A stretch of DNA of 64,000 nucleotides. Source: Pontibacter liquoris. Its GTDB lineage: Bacteria > Bacteroidota > Bacteroidia > Cytophagales > Hymenobacteraceae. The notes under the pieces were generated by a model. That model had not been told where the DNA came from. It saw only the letters and a program-made list of their open reading frames with translations, and did no database searches. Of the stretch, positions 1 to 8,705 are shown one piece after another. The first letter of the stretch is position 1; the number at the start of each line of letters is the position of its first letter. Location: positions 682,001 through 746,000 of the forward strand of contig NZ_JALEBG010000002.1 in NCBI RefSeq assembly GCF_022758235.1, written 5' to 3'. Made by a program: the position numbers and the translations under genes.

Positions 1-1
1 C

Positions 2-1069
2 GGCCAGGACCACATTCTGTTTAAGAACAAGGTACGGGAGGCAAAAGCCCTGCTGGAACGGCACGATGTGCCGGAAACCGAAATAGAGCAATACCTGAAG
101 CCTGCCGAAGAGCTGCTCAACGATACCAACTTCTGGCGCCACCAGGCCGAAGGACTGGCCGTGTTTATCACCAAAGGATTTGCTGCCCATTATACTCTGC
201 CGTTCACGATGCCCGACGTCGTGTATGTGCTGAACCAGTTTTATTTTACGCCGCTGCTGCCGCTGCTGAGCCAGAACGGCCGCTTTTTTGTCCTATGCCT
301 CAACCGCGACAAGGTCGGCTTTTATGAGGCTACGCTGGAGAAAATGCGCCCCATCGATATCAGTGGCTTTGCACCGGAGAGCCTGAGCAAGGCGCTTAGA
401 TTCGATGTGCGCGGCAACGATCAGGACTTTACCACCAGCACCACCACTGTAAACGGTACGAATATTGTGCATGGGCCGGGCTCTACTAAAGGAGACGAAG
501 AGCACGAGCGCGTGCGGGAGTTTGTGAACGAGCTGGACAATGGCTTGCAAACTATTCTGCATGATGCGCACGAGCCGCTGGTGCTGGCCGGGGTAGACCA
601 CTACTGCGCTCTTTACCGCAAGTTTAGCAAGTATAAGAACATTGTGCCGCAGAACGTGCCCGTAGATGAGAATGCCGACCTGAATAACACGCAGGCCCTA
701 CATGAAAAGGCCCTGGCCCTGGTAAAGCCGCTGATGCAGCAGAACCATATCGACTCGTTGGATCGCTACCAGAACGTGGCCGGCACCGGGGTGACTTCCG
801 AAGATATTGCTACCGTGGCTGCCGAGGCTGTGCATGGCCGGGTCGATACCTTGTTCATTGCGCCGGGCCAGCCGGTGTGGGGTACCTACAACAGCGTCGC
901 TGCCGTGGCCGAGATTCATGACGAGTACCAGCGCGGCGATGATGATCTGGTAAACCTGGCAGCCGTGAAAACGCTTTCGCAGGGAGGGAAGGTGTTTGTC
1001 AGCAACTACAACGGCATGGGCGAAGTAAGCGACAACGGCACCAACGTAAAGGCGCTTTTCAGGTACTAA
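2..1069 (+). CDS. BaeRF-type (bacterial archaeo-eukaryotic release factor-like) protein, 5' partial
   Basis: The frame is open from base 2, so the gene begins before the window and only its last ~355 codons are seen. The protein resembles the large BaeRF families (type 3 or 7) of Bacteroidota, distant relatives of eRF1 and Pelota domain 2. Features that support this are the run GRFFVLCLNRDKVGFYE, a mid-region with LVLAGVDHYCALYRK, and the C-terminal VFVSNYNGMGEVSDNG. Family members are thought to act on ribosomes or tRNA, but the function here is unknown. It stands alone, followed by a radical SAM gene after about 120 bases. Family membership is from recalled similarity, not a profile search. 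Confidence 0.6.
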   Translation, partial: GQDHILFKNKVREAKALLERHDVPETEIEQYLKPAEELLNDTNFWRHQAEGLAVFITKGFAAHYTLPFTMPDVVYVLNQFYFTPLLPLLSQNGRFFVLCLNRDKVGFYEATLEKMRPIDISGFAPESLSKALRFDVRGNDQDFTTSTTTVNGTNIVHGPGSTKGDEEHERVREFVNELDNGLQTILHDAHEPLVLAGVDHYCALYRKFSKYKNIVPQNVPVDENADLNNTQALHEKALALVKPLMQQNHIDSLDRYQNVAGTGVTSEDIATVAAEAVHGRVDTLFIAPGQPVWGTYNSVAAVAEIHDEYQRGDDDLVNLAAVKTLSQGGKVFVSNYNGMGEVSDNGTNVKALFRY

Positions 1070-1187
1070 ACCGGTAGGGTTTTGCCCTTTTATACTTAAA
1101 CATGTACATTAGTGGAGGCAGCCTGTGTGGCTGCCTCTTTGCTTTCCGGTTAGAGAGCTCTTTAGCCGCGTTTGTTCCCTATACTTC

Positions 1188-2207
1188 ATGCCGCACCTCA
1201 CTGACGGGCTTAACTTTATTTCGAAACTCACGCCCCTGCGGGTGCTCAATGCGCTGCAGGTGGTGGGCAGTTATGTGCTCTCCAAGACAACGGGTAGGGC
1301 CAGGCACTGGGGGCATCCCATTAGTATCTCGCTGGAACCCACCACCTCCTGCAACCTGCGCTGCCCCGAGTGCCCTAGTGGCCTTCGATCCTTTACCCGC
1401 CCCACGGGCATGCTGGAGGCAGCGCTTTTCCGCCAGACAATCGATCAGTTGCACCGCCGTCTGCTATACCTCATATTTTACTTCCAGGGCGAGCCTTACC
1501 TGCACCGGCATTTTCTGGAGCTGGTTGCCTATGCCTCGGCAAAAGGCCTTTATACAGCCACTTCCACCAATGCCCATTACCTGGATGATGACACAGCCCG
1601 CCGCACGGTGGTCTCCGGCCTGGATCGCCTGATCATCTCCATCGACGGCACCACGCAGGAAACGTACGCGGCTTACCGGGTGGGCGGCAAGCTGGCGAAA
1701 GTGCTGGAGGGTACCCGCAATGTGGTGAAATGGAAAAAAATGCTGAAATCGAAAACACCGCACATCATGTTTCAGTTTTTGGTAGTGCGGCCTAACGAGC
1801 ACCAGTTGGATGACGTACAGCAACTGGCACAGGAGTTGGGTGTGGATGAGGTAGTATTTAAAACGGCACAGATCTATGATTATGCCCAAGGTTCTCCGCT
1901 TATCCCCACCATCGACTATTATTCGCGGTACCGCAACGAGGGCAATGGCCGCTACTCGGTTAAGAATAAGCTGCTCAACCACTGCTGGAAAATGTGGCAC
2001 TCCTGCGTGGTTACCTGGGACGGCCTGGTAGTGCCCTGCTGCTTTGACAAGGATGCCGAATACCGGCAGGGCGACCTGAAGCAGCAAACCTTTGCGCAGG
2101 TATGGCGCGGCCCTGCTTACAGGCAGTTCCGCCAAAGTTTGCTGCGCGGGCGCGCTGAGATTGAAATGTGCAGAAATTGCACTGAAGGTACCAAAGTATG
2201 GGCCTAA
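1188..2207 (+). CDS. Radical SAM protein with C-terminal SPASM domain
   Basis: 339 residues starting at the ATG at 1188; a GTG at 1125 would add 21 unconvincing residues. The 4Fe-4S cluster motif CNLRCPEC lies near residue 55 within EPTTSCNLRCPEC. The C-terminal third has further cysteines in the SPASM pattern: HCWKMWHSC, VVPCCFDKD and EMCRNCTEG, expected to bind auxiliary Fe-S clusters. Proteins of this layout modify peptides or small molecules by radical chemistry; the substrate is unknown, and no precursor peptide or partner enzyme is adjacent. An MscS gene follows 23 bases downstream, so the two may be cotranscribed. Confidence 0.85.
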   Translation: MPHLTDGLNFISKLTPLRVLNALQVVGSYVLSKTTGRARHWGHPISISLEPTTSCNLRCPECPSGLRSFTRPTGMLEAALFRQTIDQLHRRLLYLIFYFQGEPYLHRHFLELVAYASAKGLYTATSTNAHYLDDDTARRTVVSGLDRLIISIDGTTQETYAAYRVGGKLAKVLEGTRNVVKWKKMLKSKTPHIMFQFLVVRPNEHQLDDVQQLAQELGVDEVVFKTAQIYDYAQGSPLIPTIDYYSRYRNEGNGRYSVKNKLLNHCWKMWHSCVVTWDGLVVPCCFDKDAEYRQGDLKQQTFAQVWRGPAYRQFRQSLLRGRAEIEMCRNCTEGTKVWA

Positions 2208-2230
2208 GTAAGTAAAATGAAGTATACGGT

Positions 2231-3163
2231 ATGACAGATATAAATAAGTCCCTGGGGCTGCTGCTGGACAAGCTCCAGAACTGGGGGCAGCACATTTTTT
2301 TAATGCTGCCCAACATCTTTGTGGCTCTGCTGGTGCTGATCGCCACGTTTGTTGTAGCCCGGCTCGTGCGCAATACCATGGACCGGGTTTTCCGGCGTTT
2401 TTCACACAGCGCGGCGCTTATCAATCTGTTCACCACCCTGGTCTATATTGCCGTTTTGATCGTAGGCTTCTTTTTTGTGCTCAGCGTGCTGCAGCTCGAC
2501 AAAGTGGTGCTCTCGCTGCTTGCCGGAGTTGGTATTATCGGGCTGGCCCTGGGCTTTGCCTTTCAGGATATTGCCGCTAACTTTATCTCCGGTGTGATCA
2601 TTGCCGTGCAAAAGCCTTTTAAAGTAGGCGACATGATCGAGACAAACGATTATTTCGGGGTGATCGAGCGCATTACCCTGCGCACTATCGACATCCGGCA
2701 GACAACGGGCGAGCTGGTGCTGCTGCCCAACAAAATGGTGTTCGAGAACCCGCTGACCAATTTCTCGGCTAGTGGCACCCGTAGGATCGATCTGGAAGTG
2801 GGCGTCTCGTATGCTGAAGACCTGGAACAGGTGCAGCAGGTGGTGATAGAGGCGCTGGAGGACGTGAAGAACCGCGTGAAGACGAAAGACGTGGAAGTGA
2901 TGTTTGATGCCTTTGGCGACAGCGCCATCAATTTTAAAGCCCGCTTCTGGGTAAGTTACCACCGGCAGGCAGATTATGTGCTTGCTAAAAGCGATGCCAT
3001 CATCCGCATCAAGAAAGCCTTCGATGCCCGCGATATACTTATCCCCTTCCCGATCCGTACGCTGGACTTTGCCATAAAGGGCGGCGATAAACTAAGCGAT
3101 CAGCTACAGGCTGCATCGGTAAACGGAAAGAAAGGACAGCAAACAGGCGAAAACAACCACTAA
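2231..3163 (+). CDS. MscS-family mechanosensitive ion channel
   Basis: 310 residues. Three N-terminal hydrophobic segments (about 22-45, 63-85 and 90-115) precede the pore-lining helix, with the small-residue-rich run GVGIIGLALGFAFQDIAANF that is characteristic of MscS TM3. The soluble beta domain follows (FKVGDMIETNDYFGVIERI, then LLPNKMVFENPLTNFS). Such channels open on hypo-osmotic shock and release small solutes. The size is close to E. coli MscS (286 residues). A strong hairpin terminator follows directly, so this ends the transcription unit that may begin with the radical SAM gene. Confidence 0.93.
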   Translation: MTDINKSLGLLLDKLQNWGQHIFLMLPNIFVALLVLIATFVVARLVRNTMDRVFRRFSHSAALINLFTTLVYIAVLIVGFFFVLSVLQLDKVVLSLLAGVGIIGLALGFAFQDIAANFISGVIIAVQKPFKVGDMIETNDYFGVIERITLRTIDIRQTTGELVLLPNKMVFENPLTNFSASGTRRIDLEVGVSYAEDLEQVQQVVIEALEDVKNRVKTKDVEVMFDAFGDSAINFKARFWVSYHRQADYVLAKSDAIIRIKKAFDARDILIPFPIRTLDFAIKGGDKLSDQLQAASVNGKKGQQTGENNH

Positions 3164-3174
3164 GCATATAAAAA

Positions 3175-3217
3175 CAGCCAGGCCGGGGCTATCCTATAGC
3201 TCCGGCCTGGCTGCTTT
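3175..3217 (+). terminator. Intrinsic terminator after the MscS gene
   Basis: A 16-bp stem (3175-3190 with 3198-3213, one mismatch, arms beginning CAGCCAGGCCGG) encloses a 7-base loop and is followed by CTTTC. It lies between convergent genes and could serve both strands. Confidence 0.75.
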
Positions 3218-3232
3218 CAAAGGTCTTTGTGC

Positions 3233-3571
3233 TTATTTGTCTTTCTTATCCAGGTTTTTGCCCAGGTCTTCTACCTGCTTTAAGTAGGCGTCTACCTTCG
3301 CGTCGGCATAGGGGCCATAGGAGTTGGAGATAGTGCCTTTCCGACCTGTGTTGGTTTCGATGGCATATAGTATCGACATATCGTCCGGATTGCTTTCGCC
3401 TTCAAACCGGTAGTGGTCCACAATGCGCACCTGATCCGGCGAAAAAGTTTCCTTATCGGTCATGTTGCAAAGCTTTCCTTCATCCGACACTTGGAAGTCG
3501 GTCTTAAAGCCATCTTTGAACAGGCGGTTCTGCACGTTTACCAGAGATCTTTCTTCTACTTTATCTTGCAT
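3233..3571 (-). CDS. Conserved small protein often labelled phosphoribosylpyrophosphate synthetase
   Basis: 112 residues, no signal peptide or membrane segment, charged C-terminus (LGKNLDKKDK). The core VDHYRFEGESNPDDMSILYAI and the following NSYGPYADAKV match a small protein family widespread in Bacteroidota. Databases often call it phosphoribosylpyrophosphate synthetase, but it is about a third of the length of a real PRPP synthetase and lacks its motifs, so I regard that name as a transferred error. Function unknown. It stands alone on the minus strand, convergent with the MscS gene. Confidence 0.75.
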   Translation of the reverse strand: MQDKVEERSLVNVQNRLFKDGFKTDFQVSDEGKLCNMTDKETFSPDQVRIVDHYRFEGESNPDDMSILYAIETNTGRKGTISNSYGPYADAKVDAYLKQVEDLGKNLDKKDK

Positions 3572-3702
3572 AGCATATTAGTTTAGGGTTCTAACTTCAG
3601 GTATAGAACTATACGCAAAACCAGGCTTAAGATATACAAAGTAAGAAATTAATAGCGCCTTTGCGCATCTCCGGGGCAGGCGTTCAGGCGCGCTTGCTGC
3701 AG

Positions 3703-3879
3703 TTAGCGGAGCTGCGCTTTCTTCTCCAGGTCCTTTTGTATTTTGTTGAAATCGATGGTGGCACAGCCACTGCAGCCGCTCACGCAGTTGCCTTTCAGGG
3801 AAAAGCTGCGGTACACCAGGCGCCCCATATAAACCAATGCGGCGAGAAAGAGAAGGAGAATGAAAATGTGCTGTGCCAT
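3703..3879 (-). CDS. FeoB-associated-type Cys-rich membrane peptide
   Basis: 58 residues. One N-terminal membrane helix (HIFILLLFLAALVYMG, residues 4-19) is followed by the motif GNCVSGCSGCATID with three cysteines and then a short charged tail (LEKKAQLR). This is the layout of the FeoB-associated Cys-rich family, which normally sits beside ferrous iron transport genes and is presumed to handle iron. No feoA or feoB is in the window. The TAA lies at 3703-3705 and the ATG at 3877-3879. The IMPase gene upstream on the same strand ends 36 bases away, so it may be cotranscribed. Confidence 0.75.
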   Translation of the reverse strand: MAQHIFILLLFLAALVYMGRLVYRSFSLKGNCVSGCSGCATIDFNKIQKDLEKKAQLR

Positions 3880-3915
3880 ATATTTTACAACTATAGCGAA
3901 GTATAAAAAGTTTAC

Positions 3916-4716
3916 TTAAGCGTCTTTGTTCCAGTGTTCGGCAATGGTGGCGAGCATTTCGGCATGGATGGCGCCATTGCTGGCTACCACTTCGCGGCCG
4001 AAAACATAATCGCCCCCTTCGGTAAATTTGGACACATGGCCTCCCGCCTCCTGCACGATCAGCACGCCCGCAGCCACATCCCAGGAATTCAGGTTATACT
4101 CAAAAAAGCCCTCTACGCGGCCGCAGGCCACATACACCAGGTCCAGGGCAGCGGAGCCCAGCCGGCGCACGCCATGCGAGTTGTTCATAAAGCCGGCCAT
4201 TATCTGCAGGTATTGCTGCATCAGGTTAAAGTCGTAATACGGAAAGCCGGTGGCAATCAGGGCATCTTTCAGCGCCGTGGCCGCCGATACATGGATCGGG
4301 TTGTCGTTTAAGAACGCGCCGCCACCTTTAAAAGCCGAAAAGCATTCGTCGCGATTCGGGTCGTATACTACGCCCAGCACCACCTCGGCACCATCTGTCA
4401 GGCCCACGCTTACGCAGTAAACAGGCAGGCCGTGGGTGAAGTTGGTCGTGCCGTCCAGCGGGTCGATGATCCAGTTATAGCGCTCGCCCAGGGTAGAAGC
4501 GGTTTCTTCTTCGGTAACAAAGCCTGCTTCGGGCAGCAGCTTCCGGAGTCCTTCCACCAACTTCTCTTCTGCCTGCTTGTCCACGTACGATACCAGATCG
4601 TTAAAGCCCTTCTTCTCCACTTTGGAGCGGTCAAAATTACGGGCTTCATTCAAAATAAAGGAGCCTGTGCTGCGGGCAAGTATGTTCAGGTTCTGCGAAA
4701 GCTGGCTGAGGTTCAT
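3916..4716 (-). CDS. Inositol monophosphatase family protein (SuhB-like)
   Basis: 266 residues, the usual length. All signature motifs of this Mg2+-dependent, lithium-sensitive phosphatase fold are present: EEET near residue 70, the metal-binding IDPLDGTTNF near 88, and WDVAAGVLIVQEAGG near 218. It hydrolyses inositol-1-phosphate or related sugar and nucleotide monophosphates; the true substrate cannot be read from sequence. The upstream leader (4741-4800) forms one arm of a degenerate inverted repeat. A small Cys-rich gene follows on the same strand. Confidence 0.92.
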   Translation of the reverse strand: MNLSQLSQNLNILARSTGSFILNEARNFDRSKVEKKGFNDLVSYVDKQAEEKLVEGLRKLLPEAGFVTEEETASTLGERYNWIIDPLDGTTNFTHGLPVYCVSVGLTDGAEVVLGVVYDPNRDECFSAFKGGGAFLNDNPIHVSAATALKDALIATGFPYYDFNLMQQYLQIMAGFMNNSHGVRRLGSAALDLVYVACGRVEGFFEYNLNSWDVAAGVLIVQEAGGHVSKFTEGGDYVFGREVVASNGAIHAEMLATIAEHWNKDA

Positions 4717-4771
4717 AGGGAAGGTTTATACTTGTTTTTTATCGAAGACAATGGATGCAGGATAAAAGAAT

Positions 4772-4912
4772 GCTGGACAAAAGACAAAGGACTTTTTGAA
4801 GTATAAATCCAAGCCGGCCGAAGCCAATGGCTTTAAAGTATAACGCAGGCCAGGTTCAATTTACTCTTCTCTGTTTTAAAATCCTTTGTCCTTCGTCACC
4901 CTGTCTTTTGTC
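4772..4912. repeat. Degenerate inverted-repeat island between lnt and the IMPase gene
   Basis: The left arm (about 4772-4797) contains GACAAAAGACAAAGGAC. The right arm (about 4881-4912) contains ATCCTTTGTCC and TGTCTTTTGTC, the reverse complements of the same words in permuted order. The left arm ends about 55 bases from the IMPase start and the right arm about 70 bases from the lnt stop. The same design recurs before other genes in the window with different words. No gene is seen in 4717-4979. Confidence 0.5.
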
Positions 4913-4979
4913 TGGCGTTATTTGCCCTGCTGTTTGTTGTGCGCTTGTACCTACGCAAACGCGCGACACGGCGCCGGGT

Positions 4980-6686
4980 TTAATCGCTGTTTTTAGCCGG
5001 CACGCCTCTGCGCGCAAACGCCATGATTACGGCAGAGCCAAAGAGCAGCAGGGTGGCCCATAAGGCGCTGTGCCCAATGTACTCGCCTGTGCGGCTGTAA
5101 AACGTCATCTGCTGGTTCGAGCGAATCGTATCGCGCAGGGATGCCTGCACCCACCAGCCGGAGCGCTTTACGATCTCGCCTTTCTGGTTGATAAAGGCCG
5201 AGATGCCGGTATTGGCCGAGCGGGCTACGCTACGGCGCGTTTCGATGGCTCGCAAAGTGGCATACTGCAGATGCTGCTTATAACCCGGCGAGTCGCTCCA
5301 CCAGCCATCATTGGTAAACACAAAGATCATACTGGCGCCGTTGCGCACATACTCCGACACATAGTCGCCATAGATGGACTCGTAGCAGATAACGGGCGCC
5401 GCGCTTATACTTGGCTGCGGTTTGTAGGTAAACACGTCGCGCGTGTCCTGGCTGCCGACCGACCCTACCGTGCCGCCCAGGTCGATGGCCAGCGGCCCCA
5501 GGAACTTGAAGAACTGCGGATAAGGCAGCTTCTCCACGCCGGGCACTAGCTTAGACTTATGATACAGGTCTATCCGGCCGGCCGTGTTGATGTGGATGCC
5601 TGCATTAAAGGAGTCGTAGTAGCCAAAGCCTTCCAGGTGGCGCACCGTGGGGCTGGCATCTTTGTTATCGCCGTAAAAAGTATAGGTGTCGATGCCGGCT
5701 ACCAGCTCCAGGCCCGGGTGGCGCTGCAGGAATTGCTTTAATTGCTGAATGGCCGGGTACGAGTCCATGCGTTCCTCCCAGAAACCCTCGTCGATGCGCA
5801 GCGAAGTTTCGGGCCATACCACGAATTTGGTGTTGGGCGTAAGCTGCTTTTCTGACAGGCTGATAAGGCGCGCCATCTGCTCGGGGTAGGGAATAAAGTT
5901 ATCGAGGCTGGTGTATTTTTCGTGATACGGGTCGATGTTGGGCTGCACCACCACTACTTCCACCTCCTGCCCCTGCTCCTTGTAGTTAGCAAGTATGGCG
6001 TAAGAGATCGCAATCGGGACAAGTATAAGCAAGAGCGGCAGCACCATTTTTTTCCAGGCCACAGGCTGTTGCGGATATTGCCGCACAGCCTGAAAAAAGA
6101 GCACGTTTACTGCCAGCACCCACACCGAGCCGCCCAGAAAACCGGTATACTCATACCACTGTACCCATTGGTTTAGCGTGGCAAAGCCATTGCCCAGCGT
6201 GAGCCAGGGCCACGAAAGGTCCCAGCTGAGGTGAAACTGCTCAAAAGCCACCCAGTAAACGATAAACGAAAGATAGCCGATGGTGCGCCCCAGGTACTTC
6301 TTGGTAAAATAAAAAGCCATCACAGGGGCGCTCTGGAAAAGGGCGTTAAACACCACGGCCGCAATGCCGCCGGGCAAAGTGGAGTGCATTACCCACCAGG
6401 TGGTAAACAGGTTCCAGAACAGCAGCGCCAGGTAGCTATACTTAAAAAAAGTAAAGCCAGGCGATTTGTGCTTCTGCTGCGCCACGATCAGGTGCTCCAT
6501 GTACAGCAGCGGCACCAGCCCGAAGAACAGGAAAAAAGCCAGCGGCTTTACCGGCCAGCCCAGCCAGAGGATCACCCCGGTAGCCAGGGCCAGCAGCGGA
6601 AGTATAAAGCGGCTATTTACAACCCTGAACCACCACGACGAATTCGCCCTTGATTGCTTTGGTTGTGAAGAGATGGATAAGTTCAT
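4980..6686 (-). CDS. lnt: Apolipoprotein N-acyltransferase
   Basis: 568 residues. Several N-terminal membrane segments (first about 27-47) are followed by a carbon-nitrogen hydrolase domain. The catalytic triad is visible: Glu293 in WPETSLR, Lys377 in YHKSKLVPGVE (with the partner Glu385 eight residues on), and Cys434 in PVICYESIYG. The enzyme adds the third acyl chain to outer-membrane lipoproteins in the inner membrane. The ATG at 6686 lies 74 bases inside the end of rsmI; no better start was seen, and the first helix would be lost with a much later one. Probable operon rsmI-lnt. Confidence 0.92.
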   Translation of the reverse strand: MNLSISSQPKQSRANSSWWFRVVNSRFILPLLALATGVILWLGWPVKPLAFFLFFGLVPLLYMEHLIVAQQKHKSPGFTFFKYSYLALLFWNLFTTWWVMHSTLPGGIAAVVFNALFQSAPVMAFYFTKKYLGRTIGYLSFIVYWVAFEQFHLSWDLSWPWLTLGNGFATLNQWVQWYEYTGFLGGSVWVLAVNVLFFQAVRQYPQQPVAWKKMVLPLLLILVPIAISYAILANYKEQGQEVEVVVVQPNIDPYHEKYTSLDNFIPYPEQMARLISLSEKQLTPNTKFVVWPETSLRIDEGFWEERMDSYPAIQQLKQFLQRHPGLELVAGIDTYTFYGDNKDASPTVRHLEGFGYYDSFNAGIHINTAGRIDLYHKSKLVPGVEKLPYPQFFKFLGPLAIDLGGTVGSVGSQDTRDVFTYKPQPSISAAPVICYESIYGDYVSEYVRNGASMIFVFTNDGWWSDSPGYKQHLQYATLRAIETRRSVARSANTGISAFINQKGEIVKRSGWWVQASLRDTIRSNQQMTFYSRTGEYIGHSALWATLLLFGSAVIMAFARRGVPAKNSD

Positions 6687-7299
6687 CTAGGGTACCGTTT
6701 AGGGTTTCTTCAAACATTTTAGAGATTTCACGTGAAACAGAGGCGTAGCGCTCCCCGCCGAAATACTCTTTAAACTGGGTCAGTGTTTTGAGCAGGCGGT
6801 GCGGCGACTCATAAAAGATCATGGTGCGCTCCTCTGCGGCCAGGCTTTGCAGGCGCGTCTGGCGGCCTTTTTTAACAGGCAGAAACCCCTCGAAGGTAAA
6901 ACGGTCGGTGCTGAAGCCGGATTTTACCAGCGCCGGCACAAAGGCCGTTGCTCCCGGCAGGCACTCAATTTTGAGGTCGTGCTTGAGGCACTCGCGCACC
7001 AGGTAAAAACCCGGGTCTGAAATGCCGGGCGTGCCCGCATCCGAGATCAGGGCCATCACCTCGCCTGCCTTCAGCCTGTCCACCAAATGGGCGGTAGCTT
7101 TGTGCTCGTTGTGGAGGTGGTGGCTGTGCATGCGCTTTTCAATGCCCAGGTGGTGCAGCAGCTTGCCGCTGGTGCGCGTGTCCTCGGCCAGTATCACATC
7201 CACTTCTTTGAGCACGCGGATGGCGCGCAACGTGATATCCTCCAGGTTGCCGATGGGCGTGGGCACCAAGTATAAGTTTGTCTTTTCCTGTTCCTGCAT
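6613..7299 (-). CDS. rsmI: 16S rRNA (cytidine(1402)-2'-O)-methyltransferase
   Basis: 228 residues, close to the family norm. The tetrapyrrole-methylase fold motifs are clear: LYLVPTPIGNLEDITLRA at the N-terminus, VILAEDTRTSGKLL, ALISDAGTPGISDPG and FEGFLPVKKGRQ. It methylates the 2'-O of C1402 in the ribosomal decoding centre, using SAM. A TATCTTTG element ends exactly 4 bases before the ATG, suggesting leaderless mRNA. Its 3' end overlaps the lnt start by 74 bases, consistent with translational coupling. Confidence 0.95.
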   Translation of the reverse strand: MQEQEKTNLYLVPTPIGNLEDITLRAIRVLKEVDVILAEDTRTSGKLLHHLGIEKRMHSHHLHNEHKATAHLVDRLKAGEVMALISDAGTPGISDPGFYLVRECLKHDLKIECLPGATAFVPALVKSGFSTDRFTFEGFLPVKKGRQTRLQSLAAEERTMIFYESPHRLLKTLTQFKEYFGGERYASVSREISKMFEETLNGTLDELIHLFTTKAIKGEFVVVVQGCK

Positions 7300-7303
7300 A
7301 AGA

Positions 7304-7311
7304 CAAAGATA
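7304..7311 (-). promoter_or_regulatory. Bacteroidota -7 promoter element for rsmI
   Basis: Minus strand TATCTTTG matches the TAnnTTTG consensus and is followed by TCTT and then the rsmI ATG. No clear -33 TTG was seen. The distance implies transcription starting at or beside the start codon. Confidence 0.6.
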
Positions 7312-7376
7312 CTATAAAATGAGTTCTGAGTCGCGCGTTCGGAGTTAAAGAGGAGAAGTAACCCGGAAGCCAGAAC

Positions 7377-7631
7377 TTATGATTCGGAACTCTTCATGTT
7401 GTCGTAGATCGCATCGATGCGCTGGGCCAGTTGGCGGTCTTTTGCTGTTACCGTGTTGCCGGCATCATGGGTGGTAAGTTCTATTTCGACCTTGTTGTAC
7501 ACGTTGCTCCACCACGGGTGATGGTTGAGGGTTTCGGCCTCGTCGGCCACCTGGTTCATAAACGCCATGGCCTGCCTGAAATCCTTGAAGGTGAGGCTGC
7601 GTGTTAACTTGTTCTCTTTTTCCTGCCACAT
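7377..7631 (-). CDS. 4a-hydroxytetrahydrobiopterin dehydratase (PCD/DCoH)
   Basis: 84 residues from the ATG at 7631; an upstream in-frame ATG at 7733 would add 34 residues unlike the family. The core LTFKDFRQAMAFMNQVADEAETLNHHPWW carries the dehydratase signature (Glu-x-Leu-Asn-His-His-Pro), and VEIELTTHDAGNTVTAKD follows. The enzyme recycles pterin-4a-carbinolamine formed by aromatic amino acid hydroxylases; no such hydroxylase is in the window. It diverges from the SDR gene at 7756. Confidence 0.9.
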   Translation of the reverse strand: MWQEKENKLTRSLTFKDFRQAMAFMNQVADEAETLNHHPWWSNVYNKVEIELTTHDAGNTVTAKDRQLAQRIDAIYDNMKSSES

Positions 7632-7755
7632 AGTGCCGTTTGTTTTGGGTGATTTATACGTGCCGGCCAATGAAACTATAAAACCAGGTGCCCGGGCCGG
7701 CGTATGAATAAGACTGCTTTTACGGGCAGCCACGAACTATAAAGCTACAAAACCC

Positions 7756-8616
7756 ATGGAAAACAAACCAGAATCTTTGCCTGCACAGGAGCAGGAAAAA
7801 CAGCCGGGCGATCAGTACAAGATGAAGCCGGAGCCGGAAGTGATCCGCAAATCCTATAAAGGAAGCGAGAAGTTACAGAACAAAGTAGCCCTGATTACGG
7901 GGGGCGATAGCGGCATAGGACGCTCGGTGGCCGTGCATTTTGCCCGCGAAGGCGCCGATGTGGCTATTGTGTACCTCAACGAAAACAAAGATGCCCAGGA
8001 CACGAAAAAGCTGGTGGAAAAAGAAGGCCGCAAATGCCTGATTATCGCCGGCGATGTGGGCGACGAGGCGTTTTGCCAGCAGGCGGTGCAACAGGCCGTC
8101 AGCGAATTGGGCAAGCTGGACATCCTGGTGAATAATGCCGCCGAGCAGCATGAGCAGCAGGACCTGAAAGATATCACCAAAGAACAGCTGCAGCGCACGT
8201 TCCAGACGAATATTTTCGGGATGTTTTACGTGACAAAAGCGGCCCTGGAACACCTGCCCGAAGGCAGCTGCATTATCAATACCACCTCCATTACCTCGTA
8301 TCGCGGCAGTGAACACCTGATGGATTATGCCTCTACCAAAGGAGCCATTACGGCCTTTACGCGCTCGCTTTCAGGTAACCTGGCCGAAAAGAAGATCCGC
8401 GTCAACGCGGTGGCACCGGGCCCGATCTGGACACCCCTCATTCCGGCCTCTTTTGATGCCAAAAAGGTGAAGGAATTCGGTCAGGATACGCCCATGAAGC
8501 GCCCGGGACAACCCTCCGAAGTAGCGCCCGCTTATGTGTTCCTGGCCTCAGAAGATGCCTCCTATATTACGGGCCAGGTGATCCATATAAACGGCGGCTC
8601 GCAGATCGGATCTTAA
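7756..8616 (+). CDS. SDR-family oxidoreductase (general stress protein 39-like)
   Basis: 286 residues. A 40-residue polar N-terminal extension (NKPESLPAQEQEKQPGDQY) precedes a classical Rossmann domain: nucleotide motif TGGDSGIGR at about 49-57, the NNAAEQH motif near 128, and catalytic Ser in NTTSITS with Tyr/Lys in YASTKGA (near 195). The extension and NAAEQ motif match the YhdF/YhxD/Gsp39 group of NAD(P)-dependent dehydrogenases seen in stress regulons. The substrate is unknown. Two small hydrophilic genes follow on the same strand, perhaps a stress cluster. Confidence 0.88.
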   Translation: MENKPESLPAQEQEKQPGDQYKMKPEPEVIRKSYKGSEKLQNKVALITGGDSGIGRSVAVHFAREGADVAIVYLNENKDAQDTKKLVEKEGRKCLIIAGDVGDEAFCQQAVQQAVSELGKLDILVNNAAEQHEQQDLKDITKEQLQRTFQTNIFGMFYVTKAALEHLPEGSCIINTTSITSYRGSEHLMDYASTKGAITAFTRSLSGNLAEKKIRVNAVAPGPIWTPLIPASFDAKKVKEFGQDTPMKRPGQPSEVAPAYVFLASEDASYITGQVIHINGGSQIGS

Positions 8617-8705
8617 GGGCAGGGCTGAACCCAAAAGGCAAAAAAGAAGTAAAACCATACTACAAGCATCCGTTTGAGGGTGCACTTAAATAAAACGATA
8701 ACGTT

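Noticed and set aside
3661-3906. An 81-codon plus-strand frame
   Set aside because: It lies opposite the Cys-rich membrane peptide gene, which has a recognisable family layout on the minus strand.
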